64,000 nucleotides of DNA from Adiantum capillus-veneris (taxonomy: Eukaryota; Streptophyta; Polypodiopsida; Polypodiales; Pteridaceae): positions 54,064,647-54,128,646 of the forward strand of contig CM043942.1 of the NCBI GenBank assembly GCA_014529385.2, read 5' to 3'. The notes beneath the pieces are model-generated. The model saw only the letters and a program-made list of their open reading frames with translations, was not told the DNA's origin and searched no databases. Shown in pieces: positions 31,501 through 45,288 of this stretch. How positions within the stretch are numbered: position 1 is the stretch's first letter; each line of letters opens with the position of its first letter. The position numbers and the translations under genes are program-made.

Positions 31501-34500
31501 CAACCGTCTTTTGTAACCATCCTATTGATAGCCGTTTTTCGGCTTTCCATAATTGCCATAGTAAGCTACCTCACCCTACCAAATTCACCCAAACAATATA
31601 GCTATCCCTACCATTTCACTGTACATAGGCGTGTGTGAGTTAGGGGACTTTTCCCATATTTTCTTAAAAACCCTCAATTAGCTAGTCACTGGGTTAGTTG
31701 AGCCAAAAAAAATAAAAAATAATTAAAAAAGGTATATTATGGCCTCTTGTGTGTAAATATTTCATTATATATATGGCCTAAATATAGGGATTTTTATAAT
31801 TATTTTGATATTTTATTTAAATATTTATACCTAGGTGTGTGTTTTTATTAAACTTATGTATGCCTTCTTTCATCCTCTTGCACCATAAGTGTATTTTTTG
31901 CCAATGTGTACATACTCTAACCTCATATTTTTCTTTTATACAAATCACCCCCACATTTTCACCCTCACCCTCGTGAAAACAAAAAAAATTGATTTCTACT
32001 TTCTTAGTCATGTTTATTATATTATTTTCATTTACTTGCATACCTTTTTCTCTTTCACCCAAAATAATACAAAGAGGGACCATATCATATGATTCCAATA
32101 TCTTTCCATATCCATAATTCCTCCATATTTATTTATTTATTTTTTACTCAATATTCTAACACCATGTGCTCATTGAGCTAAAATCCATGAATAGTACATA
32201 CACTAGTCCCACCATGTATATATTGCTTTATTCACCGATAATTCTCCTCCGTGCATGTGTAAAGGGAAACTTGGATGCTTTGTATTATGATATGACAAAG
32301 GAGGGGGTCACTCTTGGATGCATTGTACAAATTCAACAAAGAAGGGGGCCACTAAAAGACTTTTGCAGGCATAAAAAACAGGCTTTTTGGTGAGATTTTT
32401 GGCACCCATCTCCACTCCAAATTTGGAGTGGTGGTCAAAAGAGAAAATGTGGAACAAAAGCTGAATAATCACCTCAAAAATTTTGGTGATTTTTGGAGCA
32501 ACCACGGTGAGCTATGATTTTTTGAGTGGACCCCAATCTGCCCACTTTTCTCACAAAGTAACCATAGTCTTCTCTCACCTCCTTTCCCACTTCCACACAC
32601 ATACACTCATTCCTCTCCATCCCTCACTCAAACCTGCAACTTTCATGGCTTACTTCATCTTCTTCACCATTTCCATCTCTCCTTACTCCATAGCTCAAAA
32701 GATTACCATCTCTACACACATATAGCTCAATTTCTCTCTCTAGAATCAAATTCATATTACCATAACCTCTTTATCCTTTCATAAAAGAGAAAAAATCAGC
32801 AAATAACCAATCTCAAGCCCTACAAAAGGAAGAGTTTGATCATGGAGAATTCAACTTCCCCATGGTCACAAGAACTGCACCGACAAAGTTCTACAACCGC
32901 TTCATTCACTGGAGGAGAAGGTGGAAATTTTCATTTACATCTTGTGGTTTCCACCAAATCGTGTATATTCTCATTCTTCTCTTACTTTTTATCATTGTAT
33001 AAATCATATAATGCACCTTGAGTGCATATGCCATGTAATTTTACCCATCCTACTAACTTCAAACTACTAACACTAACTGCTAACCTTTTTTTGTAAATTG
33101 CACCCACTCTACTCTACCGTGGAGTAGGCAACCTCACACAAAAAATCACTCACCTCTCTAGAATCTTCTCTATTTCACCTCAATAATTCTCTCCTCTTGA
33201 GACCCACATCCATGTGACTCAAGAGACAAGAGAGCCCCACTCTCATAAGAACATATAACAAATTTCATAAACATGATTTTTTATGAAAATGTTGATTTGG
33301 TATAATCCTAATTAGGGCTCTCCTCACCTATAAATAGAACCCTTCTCCCTTTGTAAATGGAAGTATCCCTACACTATTGCTCACTACTTTGAGCATGCCA
33401 TTCACCATCTTAGTTTTAGGGAGTGAGAGTGAGCTCTCTATGCACCATTACATGTGGTGTATAGGAAAGCTTCTTTGAACTAGTTGTAACATTGCAAGGG
33501 AGTGAGTGATTCATAACTTCCAATCAAAGTTGTACCTACTCATCATCAATTTAATCAATAAGTTGGGTGCAAATCGCGGGTCAAAACTCTCTTGAGTCTC
33601 TCCAATTTACGCTTGGCAACCTCATCTCGTTTGGTTTAGGTGGCGCGTTTTCATTTTGAAATTCTTTTGTAGTATCTGCTTGTATGTGACTCAAGAGCTC
33701 TTGTGTTTGTTTTTGTTGCTTGGGAAAACATTATAAGAGGGTTGTATGGTGAGAGGTCTCCCATAACCCTAAGATAATGTGTAGTTTGCAACATCATCAA
33801 ACTTAATTGTGTCTCTTGACTCTCCTCCAAGCTGTGCATACACCCACGTCAATCATTAAAATTGAAGCTAAATTCTTGCACAAAGATCTCTCTCTTTCTT
33901 GTGTGTTTGGTGTGTGTATTTATAGCATTTAAATTAGTGATAGTATACCCTTCCTTCTTGCTTGTATTGGTAAGGGATTCTCCTCTTTTGCGTCCTAGTT
34001 CGCTCTCTAACTAGGTGGTGCCCCTATCTTGTTTGGGTTTGGCTGTGGGTTGGTTGTTGTGTTGTGCTTGTGGTTGTCCCAGCCCCAATTGAGCAGCACG
34101 GAAGCCTTGAGGGGTGTTTAGAGGTCGCCTCTCTTGTTGCCCGCCCCGGACCGCCTCACTATATCCAACATAATGTATAGATTCCATTCAGACCTCACGA
34201 GCATGCTAATTGAGTCTAAGTCCTTGACTTGTTATCAATCTTCATCAATAAACAACCCCACCATAACTAGTGTTTAAGGTTGAGAACCTGACTTAGACAT
34301 GAGGAGACTAACCTTAGTCGCAAAGAGGCTTTGCCTCATGGTAAGAAAGCTTTAACAGAGAGATAATCTTCCCAATTGGATTATAAAGTGCCTAACCTCT
34401 TTGGATAACTGACAATATTAGATGTGTGTTTCCCCATTGTTTATAGATAGTCCTCCAAAATAAATGGAAAATAGGGATCACAATTCCTTGCATTATTGCT

Positions 34501-34840
34501 GGTTAATCAATAATTATAGGAAGAACCATCTTGGTTAATTATAGTGAGCTGATCTACAAGCACCCAAACCGAGCCATGACCTCTATTGGTGATTGATAGA
34601 TCTACAATTAATCTCAAAGAGATCTTATAGAGAGATTGCACATAAAGCGTGAAATGATTTAGAAGCTACTAATGTCGTGAATATGCATGTCATGTAATGA
34701 AAATGACTATGAACTTTGAGAATAACGGAATGTGAGAATTACAGTGAGCATTTTTGTGAGATCACTTTGAGAACATAGAGGGTGAACTTATTTGAGGGTA
34801 GCAACATAAAAATAGTACTTAATTAACTTGGCATGAACGA
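31500..34840. other. Nuclear-type AT-rich region without recognised genes
   Basis: I see only short chance frames. A promoter-like CCTATAAATAGAACCC at about 33,328 followed by a T/C-rich leader resembles an LTR promoter, but no matching LTR partner was found. A GC-rich island occurs at 34,080-34,150. Confidence 0.45.
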
Positions 34841-35420
34841 TACTTTTGCAAGAGAGAGAGTATTAGAGAACATGACAATAGTTGAGGACTGGATTTACTT
34901 GGAGCCGGTCCCCCCTCCAAAAGGTGTTTGTATTATAGATTCTCCCATCAAGAGACACTTGTTACAATACAATCTTTGTGTTCCTTTGTGACCTTGGTGA
35001 TGCTATGAAGATGTAAAGATTCATACATCACGAGCATAACATAAACTTTGCAAAAATCATTATCCCAAGCCTCGGTCCCAAGGCCTCAAACACCTTCGAA
35101 GGTGGAGAGAGCTAGCGGGGACTGAGGGTAGGGAAGAGGAAGAAGAATCATCCATAGGATAAAGAAATAGTTCCTCACTTATCATCACTCTTCTTGCTTA
35201 GCATAGCATAATAGCATAGTATGAAGATGAAGAAGATAGCAATCTTAAGCATTGAAGCATGGCTCTTGGTTGGATTTGCATTCCATAGCCAAGAGTGTTG
35301 GTGTAGGCTCTCCACTTCTCAACAAGCTTGGAGAAGGAGATGGAGCTCTTGCACTTTGCACTCCACACAATGAGAGAACGTGTACGTGTGTGTGGGAGAG
35401 TATCCCCCCTCTCATGCTTG
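34841..35420 (-). repeat. LTR-like segment homologous to 58,745-59,180
   Basis: Both places share GAGGACT-GATTT-CTTGGAGYCGRTTCCCCCC, CTCCAAAAGGT, and a later AGCATAGCATAATA / TAGCCAAG region in the same order. This is the expected 3' LTR position for the gypsy remnant at 36.6-38.8 kb. Confidence 0.55.
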
Positions 35421-35436
35421 GTCCACCTCTCTCTAC

Positions 35437-35459
35437 CTCTCTCTCTCTCTCTCTCTCTC
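35437..35459. repeat. CT dinucleotide microsatellite
   Basis: An uninterrupted CT run of about 23 bases inside the LTR-like region. Confidence 0.9.
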
Positions 35460-36046
35460 GTGTGTATTATTTAATTATTTCATTTGGACATGTGTCCTCT
35501 TTTTCCTCTTCGAGAGAAAGAACTTAATTATTTACTTTTATGTATCTAAATTCTCATTGGACCCTTTTAAAACCTATCCAATAGAATTCAAACACATCAT
35601 GAGGGTCACATGTGGAGGATCATTTGAACATATGTCTTTTATGCTTATTAAGTCATTTGGTTTGAATTGAATACTTTAAGCACTTAGTCCATCAAACATG
35701 GAAACGTTGATGCCTCTTGAGAGTTTATCTTTGAATTGAACACTTCAAGAACCTTAGTCATTTAAGCATGTGAGAAGCACCTCAAGCTTTTGGGCAAGGT
35801 TTCCACTAACACTTAGCAAGCCGACAAGCACCTCATGCTTGGGTAGGATTCCCACCTCAAGCTCAGCCCTAGCTTGCCTAAGATCAAAGGACTTTTTAAC
35901 ACTGAATTTTGGAAGTCTTTAATGAAGATAACCCTAAGGTCTTTAAGCTCCATTAGGTAGCATTGCTCTTTAATAGACCATCTCTTATTTGGACCCCTTT
36001 AACCTTGGCCCCATGTTGAGGCAGGTCCATAATATATTATAATCCT

Positions 36047-36134
36047 TGTTCTCGTTTATTCTCCCACATTAAATGATCAGTTTATATATGAGAAAATCAT
36101 TTGGGTTGGTTAGATATTAGATTTTATGACATTA
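36047..36134. repeat. 85-bp direct repeat with 38,779-38,866
   Basis: CCTTGTTCTCGTTTATTCTC and the following 65 bp, ending TTAGATTTTATGACA, occur at both places, flanking the gypsy pol remnant. They differ by a two-base insertion (TATATATGAG / TAATATGAG). Confidence 0.9.
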
Positions 36135-36610
36135 CCTCTCTCTTGAAATCATAGTCGTCCTTGACTATGAGGTAGAAGAGATAAAGTCTTAGTCATTCGT
36201 CTACGTTTCTTAGCGGGTAGAGAATCCCTTTTCACCCAGCAACATCATTCCAGAATGGATGACTAGTCCATTTGGTGCTTGGGAGACGTAACCGCCATAA
36301 GCATGTCTGCTCTTTAGTTCATATCATACTCCCAAAGTAGAGTGACAAATTCTACTTGGTATTTGAGTGACGTCCTCATCACAAACATGATTCTAAGCAT
36401 GCATCCTATTTAAATTTGTGCACAAAAGAGAATTAGTCTTATAAGAAGACAAAAACATTGTTCATTTAGAAAGCATTTACATTTGCTTACTCTAGTGCAG
36501 CATTGTAAGCATTGACAAGGTTCATATTATCCTTAAGCTAGGTTCCTTGCATCCATCTAGCATCTTTAAAAGGATAATCCTTAAACTTAACAAGATATCA
36601 TTGGATAATC

Positions 36611-38776
36611 TTACCATTTCTTAGTACCTTGTCTTCGTGTCAAAGAATCAATTCGGGCTTTGATCTCTGGAGGTTCCTCAATTATTGGTTCTTTTTGTGT
36701 CTCCCCTTTGTAAGGCTTGAGTAGGCTCACATGGTTAACATTGTGAATGAGCCAATGGTTGGGCAACTTTAATTGATAAGCCATCTCATTGATTGGCTTA
36801 AGAATTTGAAAAGAACCATAGTAACTTTTTGCTAGTTTAGCATAATACTCTTGGTGGCAGGTAGGATTCTTGCTTGTAGTATGCCTCAGACGAGCCTTGA
36901 GAAACTTTAGCAAGACCCAGTCATTTTTCTTAAAGACTAAAGCTCTATTGTGCTTATTAGCAGCTACCCTTTTTGCCTTTCCTTTGAGATGGATATAACC
37001 TCTTTAATCTTTTGGAAAAGATTCTTGTGAGTCTCAGCTATATTCATCAGCAGCGAAGATCTTCCCATGTACTTTAAGTAGTAAGCGACTTTTGGATCTT
37101 CCCCTTTAACCTCGAAAGGTGCTTTCCCATAGAAGTATATACAATGTCATTGTATGCATACTCTATAAGATGTAGGTACTTCCCTCATTGAGAAAGTTGA
37201 TCTACTTCCATGACATAGGCTTTTAGTAGATTCAAGAATTGTTAGATTAGTTATTTCACTTTGGTCATCCGTTTGTGGATGATAGGTCGAAAGAGAAATT
37301 TAATCTACTTCTTAGATTCTCAAAGAGACCCTTCTAGAAATTAGTGGTCATTCTAAGATCTCTGTTTGACATTATGGATGTTGACAAGCCATGATACTTG
37401 AAATTTTGAGATCTAAAGAGGGTTGCCGTTAGTTGTGCCTTAATAGAATTTCTGACAGGCATGGAGTGTGTTTTCTTGCTAAGCATGTCAACTAAAACAA
37501 TCCAAGTTGCTTCCCTCGATCAAATTTCAATTTTTGGTATACACGCATTTTGAAATATACTCTTGTATGTTTACTTTTCATGGTAGACCAACAGAAATAC
37601 ATTTCTACTCCTTGAAGAGTAGATTATGGAATCCCTCTTTGCCCGCATAGGGAGAAGCATGGGATTCATACATGACTTTCTTATTGTATTGGTGAGTAAC
37701 ACATAGCCTATTGCCGTTTGGAAGGTAACCATCCTTCAAGGTGAATGGTTCTTTTTTCTTCCCTAATGCAAAGGCTTTAATTATGTACTTAATGTGTCAG
37801 TCAGTGACATACTCATCTATCATAAAAGAAGATCATTGTGAGTTGCTATAGACACCATATTTACCCTTGGGCATTGAGAAAGTGCATCAACCACTTGATT
37901 ATGCTTGCCAGCAATGGGGAGCAATATGAAATTTAAATTGCAAAAGAAAATTTTCCCACCTCATTTGTTTGTCGGAAAGCTTGGTTTGCATCATGAAGTT
38001 CTTGAAGCTTTGTGATCCATTGTAGGATGAATGGAGCCCCCAAGAGGTAGTGCTTCCATGTGTCTAGGGCATGTAGAACAGCTAAAATCTCTTTCTCATA
38101 TATGCCCAAGACCCGTTCATCCGCATTGAGCCTTCAGCTCTCATATGCTATGGCATGCTCTTCTTGAAGCAAAACTACTCCAAGGCAATCACCACAAGCA
38201 TCAGATTGGACCTCAAATGGCTTTGAGAGATCCGGAAGCATGAGGACTGGTTGAAAGGTAAGCTTCTCTTTGAGCTTGTCAAAAGCATTTTGTTCTTTAG
38301 CCATCCATGAGTACTTAATGTTCTTCTTTGTTAAGTCATGCAATCGTCCTGCTCTTTGAGAGAATTTTGATATGAGCATCTATAGTATGCACACATACTA
38401 ATAAAGCTTCTTAGCTCCCATGTAGATTCCTTGGATTAGGTTATGCTTTTATTACCTCCACCTTTGATGGATTCATGCATATATCATCTTGAGAGATAAT
38501 TTGACCTAGATATTGAATCTCTTGTTCAAAAAGATTACTTCTCTCACAACGTGAAAGATTACCTGGAGGTGTCACTTGTACTCCTCAAGAGAATTTGAGT
38601 GGCCTGAAGATTTTTGTCCATTGTGAGTTTGAATGCGGCTGGAGCGTTTTCCAAGCCAAAACTTGTAACTTATCAAATAGATCTTCTACCCGCAGCATGA
38701 GAAATCTTTTTTTAGTGATCCTATTTAGTGCTCTATAGTCGAAACGCATGTGATATGTGACATCTTTCTTTTGCAC
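36611..38776 (-). mobile_element. Decayed Ty3/gypsy pol (RT, RNase H, integrase C-terminus)
   Basis: Reading down the minus strand: RT start (MRFDYRALNRITKKRF, VEDLFDKLQ; 38,776-38,585), RNase H-type region (QNAFDKLKEKLTFQPVLMLP, FEVQSDACGDCLGVVLLQEE, IAYES; 38,379-38,134), and the pol C-terminus (KLAKSYYGSFQILKPINEMA, LKLPNHWLIHNVNHVSLLKP; 36,913-36,611). The catalytic YxDD block and the integrase core are not intact. The 5' part is missing and the remnant is cut at the 85-bp repeat. Confidence 0.85.
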
Positions 38777-38866
38777 TACCCTTGTTCTCGTTTATTCTCC
38801 CACATTAAATGATCAGTTTAATATGAGAAAATCATTTGGGTTGGTTAGATATTAGATTTTATGACA

Positions 38867-40346
38867 TGTGATTCCAAGTCAGCCTTTGCTAAACACTAGG
38901 CCCATAACACCTAGTGTGCATGCATTAGCAAAAAACAGATCCGAACATGCATATCAATAACCATACTTGTCAATGCCTATGGCCAGTGTTATGCTCACGG
39001 CTCACAGGAAAAGAACTAAATACTTGCCATATAAAAATCGTGCTAGCATATTTGGACCATAATAGAATGTGAAAATCCATCACATCTAGGTACCAAATGA
39101 ACCAGCTCATGAACAAAACATACTTTGTCGCATGTATAAACAACCATCAGTTAAAGTTGTTTAATTGTACTTGTAACCTTGACAAGCCTCCACTGAAATA
39201 TTTCTTGATAAGACGTTCTCAAAATGGTCTAATAAACGGATTTGACCAGCACCTAGGGACTTTGTTGCAACCTACAAGTGTCAGTGTTATTTCCAGAGAC
39301 TCGTACCCTCCACATGTGGAATATGTCTCATATAAGGATGTCCAAAGAAAGAACATCCTACAAGTTCGAGATGTACTTGTGTGTGGAGGTAAATGTAAAC
39401 ACTCTGCAACATGAGTGAGAGGGACCCTTATAAACTTTGTCTCACAATGGCTAAACTGTAATCCTTGAATTCCTAGACCATGTTGCTTCTCTTGTGACAA
39501 CATGGAAGAGGAAGGCCGCCGTCACTGTGTAGCGTGCAGAGAGTGTTGAGTGGAGTGAACCCCTCCTAGGGATCCGTGAATGCGAGGCCGCCTGTGATGC
39601 AGTCTACCAAGGCAAAAACCACCATAGAGCCTTCACGGGAAGGTTTACAAAAGGCAACATACCACTTTTTAGGTTTTTAGTACCACTCACAATTTATAAG
39701 GGCACTATCCCACTGTGGATACCCTATATAGTGAAACTAGGAAGCCGTGTTTAGCAGAATCCAGGATGTCAGTTATGCTAAAGAATCTTATATGGAAGTA
39801 ACACATTGTGTATCCCAGGCACCAAACACAATGCATTAATAGTAGGCCCATTGTGAATGGGCTTACTACCTTATTAGAGAAATGAGAATTTTATGGTTAA
39901 AGTGTAACCCAAGCCAATTATGTTGGGTAAGATATTGTAGAATTTTATTGATTATGTTGTTTCTACTAAAGCCATTAAGGCAATACTTTTTATTAGTACC
40001 TTAATATCCTCCAAGCAAGGAGGTAATTGGAGGAAGAGTAGATAAACAAGTAAATCAGGCCGATACAAGTGCTAAGAGCTGCTTTGTGAGGCCTATTACT
40101 CTTCCTCTTAATGAATTCAAAAGTGGCAGTTTAAGAAGATCTCTTTTCCATACAAATTTTCGGTCATATCCACCTACACAGGGTATATGAAGGGAAATAG
40201 AGAAGTTAAGGAATTGTACAGAAGTGCAAAAAATTCCATTAGGTGTTACGAACTCTTGTAAAGAAGTTGGTTCAATTTTCAGGCAGTTAAGATATACTAG
40301 CAGATTTCATCTAAGAAGGCCTTATTGTTGATGCTTAGTAAGTCAT
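38867..40346. other. No recognised feature
   Basis: Short frames on both strands (for example 39,097-39,414 plus and 39,219-39,503 minus) mirror each other and carry no motif. Probably decayed repetitive DNA. Confidence 0.4.
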
Positions 40347-43156
40347 TTATATATCTGTAAGTGTGTCCAAATAGTGAAAGTTTGTTATTTTTAACTTCCA
40401 TGGCTCTGAGAACCATTTGTATTTGAAGAAGGCAAGGTATATATTACACATAAGTTGAGAGCAGGAGAATCCCATGGGGATGCCCAGGCTTATTACAATT
40501 ATCAAGTAACCATGATATGTAAAGACAAAGCTTCTCTTCATTGAAGTGTAAGGGTGTAATGAGTATGTCTTTTTATCCATCTAGGTTTTTTGGAAAGGGA
40601 TACGTAGAAAAGACTCTTCTTTCTAGCATTGGAAAAAGCAATTTTGATAGCCTTTGCTACATTTTTAAGGCCAAGATCACCTTCTAAGGGAATGTTTTCA
40701 TAACACTGGGTAATATCTGCTACGAAAATATGGAAGATTTTTTTAGGGAGGTTAAGATAAACCTCAATAGAGTTTTTCTTGTTATCCAGAATGGGTTGTA
40801 TTGTATTTATAAAAAGTTGTGGTAGATCTTTTGTGTAGAGGCACAAATAAGTTCAAACTCAACTAATATTAGGTCAAGACACAAAGTGATATCCTTGGTG
40901 ATATCTGTAAAGATATCATTAGAAGCATTTGATATCCATCTGAATTTATGTTTCTATATTTTATAGGTGGGAAAAAGTACTGGTAGTTTAGTGTCCAGTA
41001 GAATATAGCCTAAATTTTCTAAGTGTCTCGAGATGTTATTGGTAACTGTTTGTAGGATGTGTTAAGCCTAGTGAATTCTTTCCCAGATACCCAAAATCAA
41101 GCTAGGTTTTTGCATATAAGAGAGAGACAATTAGAACCAATTCTTAGCCAATTTTTGAAAATCATGAGCAAGTTGTGGTGTTAACCAGGAGTTATCAGTA
41201 GATAACCATTTACTAGGTATTAGTGAGATTTTTTTAGTGTCTCGAGATGTTATTGGTAACTGTTTGTAGGATGTGTTAAGCCTAGTGAATTCTTTCCCAA
41301 ATACCCAAAACTGAGCAGCTTTCCAAGCTAGGTTTTTGCATATAAGAGTGGGACAATTAGAGCATTTATCAGCCCGACTATGAACCAATTCTTAGCCAAT
41401 TTTTGAAAATCATGAGCAAGTTGTGGTGTTAACCAGGAGTTATCAGTAGATAACCATTTACTAGGTATTAATGAGATTTTTTTGAAAAAAAACATTTTTC
41501 CACAACTTTTGTTAAGTCTAATAGGAGTGTCTTCTTCAGTTGGAGAGAATTGACAAGGTCGGTTAAGCAGCTAAGTAAAGTTGATAGAGTGAGATATGGG
41601 TTTTTGGAAAGTTAGGTATGTGATTGAGCCCATTGGCCAAGATTCTTTGTATTTTGATATTTTCAATGATACTAAGATCACAAGTACAAACATGCATACC
41701 ATATGTATCAAAGTTTTTGCAAAATGTGATAAACTAACTGCATATACATTCGGGAACCGATTCACGCCGAAGGAAATCATTACTACGAATCAATTTATGG
41801 GTACATCCCAACCAATAGTACATTTCAAATAATTATGATTGCCAAAAATTAAAGCACTCACAAAATGCTTTAGGTTTGTATCTAGTTGAGATTACATTTG
41901 GAAGAGACAGTGTACGTAAAAGTCTATGAATTGGAGCTTTTGTTGAGTTTGGCTCACAGCAACCTGCATGTTCATCAAGGATTACATTCAAGAAAATTCC
42001 TGATAGTTTTTATTTCTGTATTCTCCCTCTTCCCCTAGTGTAGCTACAGACTACCTCCCTTAGAGGAAGAGCTAGGTGTCAAAAAAGAAGTGAAAGAGTT
42101 GGGAGTAGGCAAGAGAGTTGGGTTTTTTAGCAGGGGAATTATACATGGCTTGAGTAATCTAGTGATGATCTTTTAACCTTTGTAATTAGCATAAGTGGTT
42201 AGATAGATCCCAGGTTCATCAAATTTTAGTTCCTTCAAGATATCCAGCTTTAGTCCACGAAAGAAAGTTATAAAGGCAATCTGAGCAATTACTATCTATT
42301 TCGCTTCGCTGCCCAACTAGGAGCAAATAAGGGAGTGGTGAAAGTCCACGGGTTTTTCAGGGAAGAGTAGGTCAGATGGGATGAGTATGAAAGCAATATA
42401 CCAAATGATGCATGATCAAACCACATGATGCTGGATTCGCAAGAGGCTTTAGGGTCAAGAAATTTGTAAGCATATTTAACATGGGGCCCAAAATATTCCA
42501 AATGGATTCTGTGTAGAAATCTGGGTTCCTTTTGGCAAACTTCATGTTACCCTTCGTACGGATGTAGAGGCCAGTATTGGAAGGGCATTTAGAATGGCCA
42601 ATGAAATTGAGGTTGAAGGGGGCTTTTATGAGTTCCCCCTTTGTCAAGAATTTTTCCTTTCAAGATCTTGAGTTTGCAATCTTCGACAGTAGAGGCAGGG
42701 AGATTAGCAAGTAAACCCAGGTTCACTTAAAATTGGTGCTAAAAAATCTTTGTTAGGTAAGAACCAAGGCTGATGGTCTACCCCAAAAGACTCGATTTCA
42801 ATCTGCCTAACAGGTAGGAAAGAAAATACGCTAGATATTTTTGGTATCATTTCTAAGAGGTTGGAGTCATTGAGGGAGCAAAGATTACTCTGAAATTCTT
42901 TGACAGCTTTTAGAGTCGTGCTATCCCTACAAAAGATACCACTAGTTTGAGGGATAGTAGACTGGGGTAGTAATAAAAGATGTATTGAGACGCATAGTTT
43001 TTTCAAAAAGTTAGACAGATCAGTCCTAGAAGAAGAGAATAGGGCAAGCTCTTGTTGGTGTTGTAAAGAGAGTATGGGAAGTTGGGCTATGTACTGGGAA
43101 ATCAAATTCACACCCTCCTTGAATCCTTGTTTAAGGTAGCAGAAACATTGACCCAA
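40347..43156 (-). mobile_element. Decayed divergent reverse transcriptase (Penelope-like or related)
   Basis: The RT-like core on the minus strand has FVADITQCYENIPLEGD (motif A-like, with catalytic D) and SLGIPMGFSCSQLMCNIYLA (motif B-like), the latter followed by FKYKWF. Upstream is a CPTLICKNLAWKAAQFW region and an N-terminal frame (43,156-42,704). A motif C DD block is not clearly retained. The GIPMGFSCS-x-x-CNxYL signature is not that of LTR elements or L1; it resembles Penelope-like or related cellular RT genes. Multiple frameshifts make it inactive. Confidence 0.5.
41026..41475. repeat. Tandem duplication (about 215-235 bp units) inside the RT remnant
   Basis: TCTCGAGATGTTATTGGTAA through TAACCAGGAGTTATCAGTAG occurs twice (from about 41,026 and about 41,242). 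The second copy is longer by a segment coding WKAAQFWVFG. Confidence 0.85.
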
Positions 43157-44873
43157 TCATTAAAAGATAACATGTGTAAGATAGGCATCTTTTTGTCTGA
43201 GGTAAGAGCTGAGTCTTATATTAGTTGAGATGCATCCAAGCTGCTAATACATCTGAGGACAAGAGATGTAGCCACAAAGAGGGGTTCAAAGGTCAATTTC
43301 AGTCCTTGCGAGAGAGCAAGGGTCTGCAATATATCAAAAAAGTTAGTGAGGTTATGACCACTTTTTGTAGTAAGTAATACAATCCTTGGCCTTCCTAGCT
43401 AAGAAAGGTCGGGTTCTAGCTGCCAGGGCATTTTTTAGGTTTATGGTCTTTATGTATAACTTAATCTGCTCAAGAATCTTTGTATGATTCTCAAGGTTGT
43501 GTTTTACACTCATGCGGCGGCTGTCATTCTAAAATGTTTGTGGTCTTGAAAGGAAATATATAAACATAAATAGGATTAGTTATTGTAGATTGGGCCTGCA
43601 AACCTTAAATCGACAAAGTCAAAGACTATAATAGCCGTGAGCAGGAGACCAAAAAAAATAGTCTATGAAGGACCACCTAACACCAGTCAACCAAACAAAG
43701 GGATTACAGACTGTGGTCCATCTTAGAACTAAGTTTTAGAAATAGTTTCCAAAGCCAACGTCCCGATTTCTCCATAAAAATGAAAAAACCTTATGTTTAG
43801 GACATGTCTGTAGCTGTTTTATCATAATTAATAAGACATAATTGAACTTTTACATTCAAAAGACAACTAGCTCCAGAATAAGGAAATGATAAGTACAAAA
43901 ACAACTCAGCCTTAGAATTATCTTTCTAGAATGCTTGTATGAATGAAGTCTCATTCCAGTATACAGATATAGAAGTACTTCCCTTGCAGTAGGTGTATGT
44001 GTAATCCTGTATTGGACAACTGCTAAAAGCCAAAAAAAACTTCCAAGATAAGATAGAGTCCTTACCTACATCCATCCAAACAAGACAAAATATATGTTAG
44101 CCTTGGATGTGTTTTACAGGTATTAATGGACTATACCAGTTGTTATCCATGTCCATCTTACAAACTTTTAAAAAAAACTTAAAAGCTTAGTCCAAAAGTA
44201 ATTTATGTGTTCTAAAATGCTTCTCCTTTTATAAAAATACCCCCATAGTTTTTAGCAAATTATTATTATTTTGATTAGAAGGTCATCACCCCTTCTAATT
44301 CAAGTGTCTTAAACTCCCATCATCATCCTTTACAGTTTATTTAGTTTGTCTTTCAAGGTTACTGAAGCTTCACCAATAAGAAGCTATAGAAGAAGCTTTT
44401 CTATAAAAAAATCCTTTAATAGTTCAAAATATCAAGCTCTTTTTTGTTGAGGTCAAATATAGTTGGTGCCCTTCATGGTACAAGGAATCCAAATCATCGC
44501 CCAGTTTGTATATCACTTACCTTAAACCTCTCTTGACATGCCAAGTGGCAAGGAGCCCTTGTGGTGTCAAGCCAATCCTTAAGTCAAACCATGAAGCTAA
44601 AGGAATATGAGGCCATATGGTTTTAGTTCCCAATTTTACATGTCCTTGTGAATGAAAAAGTATTGTAACACCTTATCAAAATTCGAGTAACGAAATAAGC
44701 CCAGTAATTGTAAGCAATCGGGTCAAAAAACCACGAAACCAATAACTAACCACAATCCGATATCTATAACCAGCCAGACCAAGCCCCTTAGTTTACCATA
44801 GGCCAGAACGGTGCATGCATAGTAAACCAGTAATGAGTTTAAAACCAGAAGATACCTGGTGTAAACCCACCCT
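43157..44873. other. No recognised feature
   Basis: AT-rich nuclear-type sequence with no convincing frame, up to the assembly gap. Confidence 0.4.
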
Positions 44874-45073
44874 NNNNNNNNNNNNNNNNNNNNNNNNNNN
44901 NNNNNNNNNNNNNNNNNNNNNNNNNNNNNNNNNNNNNNNNNNNNNNNNNNNNNNNNNNNNNNNNNNNNNNNNNNNNNNNNNNNNNNNNNNNNNNNNNNNN
45001 NNNNNNNNNNNNNNNNNNNNNNNNNNNNNNNNNNNNNNNNNNNNNNNNNNNNNNNNNNNNNNNNNNNNNNNNN
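44874..45073. other. Assembly gap (200 N)
   Basis: Exactly 200 undetermined bases, a typical scaffold spacer, so the joined sides may not be adjacent in the genome. Confidence 0.99.
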
Positions 45074-45288
45074 GCGTTGTCAAAAGATACGAAATCTATG
45101 TCAGAAGGCTCTCAAAACAAGAGCATTAATGACAAATCACCTACTTTTTTCAAACGTATACCTTTCTTGCTCTCTAGTTTGTGTGAGGTTTTAATCTTTT
45201 TTTTCCATCTATAGTTTCTTTCTTCTCTTAATCTCTGAGTTTTCCATGGCGTCTTTTGCACGTCACCCTTCACATAACATAACTTCTT

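Noticed and set aside
33320..33560. Intact LTR with promoter
   Set aside because: A good TATA box and leader are present, but no second copy, PBS or polypurine tract was found nearby.
44793..45129. Open frames spanning the N run
   Set aside because: They consist almost wholly of undetermined residues across the assembly gap.
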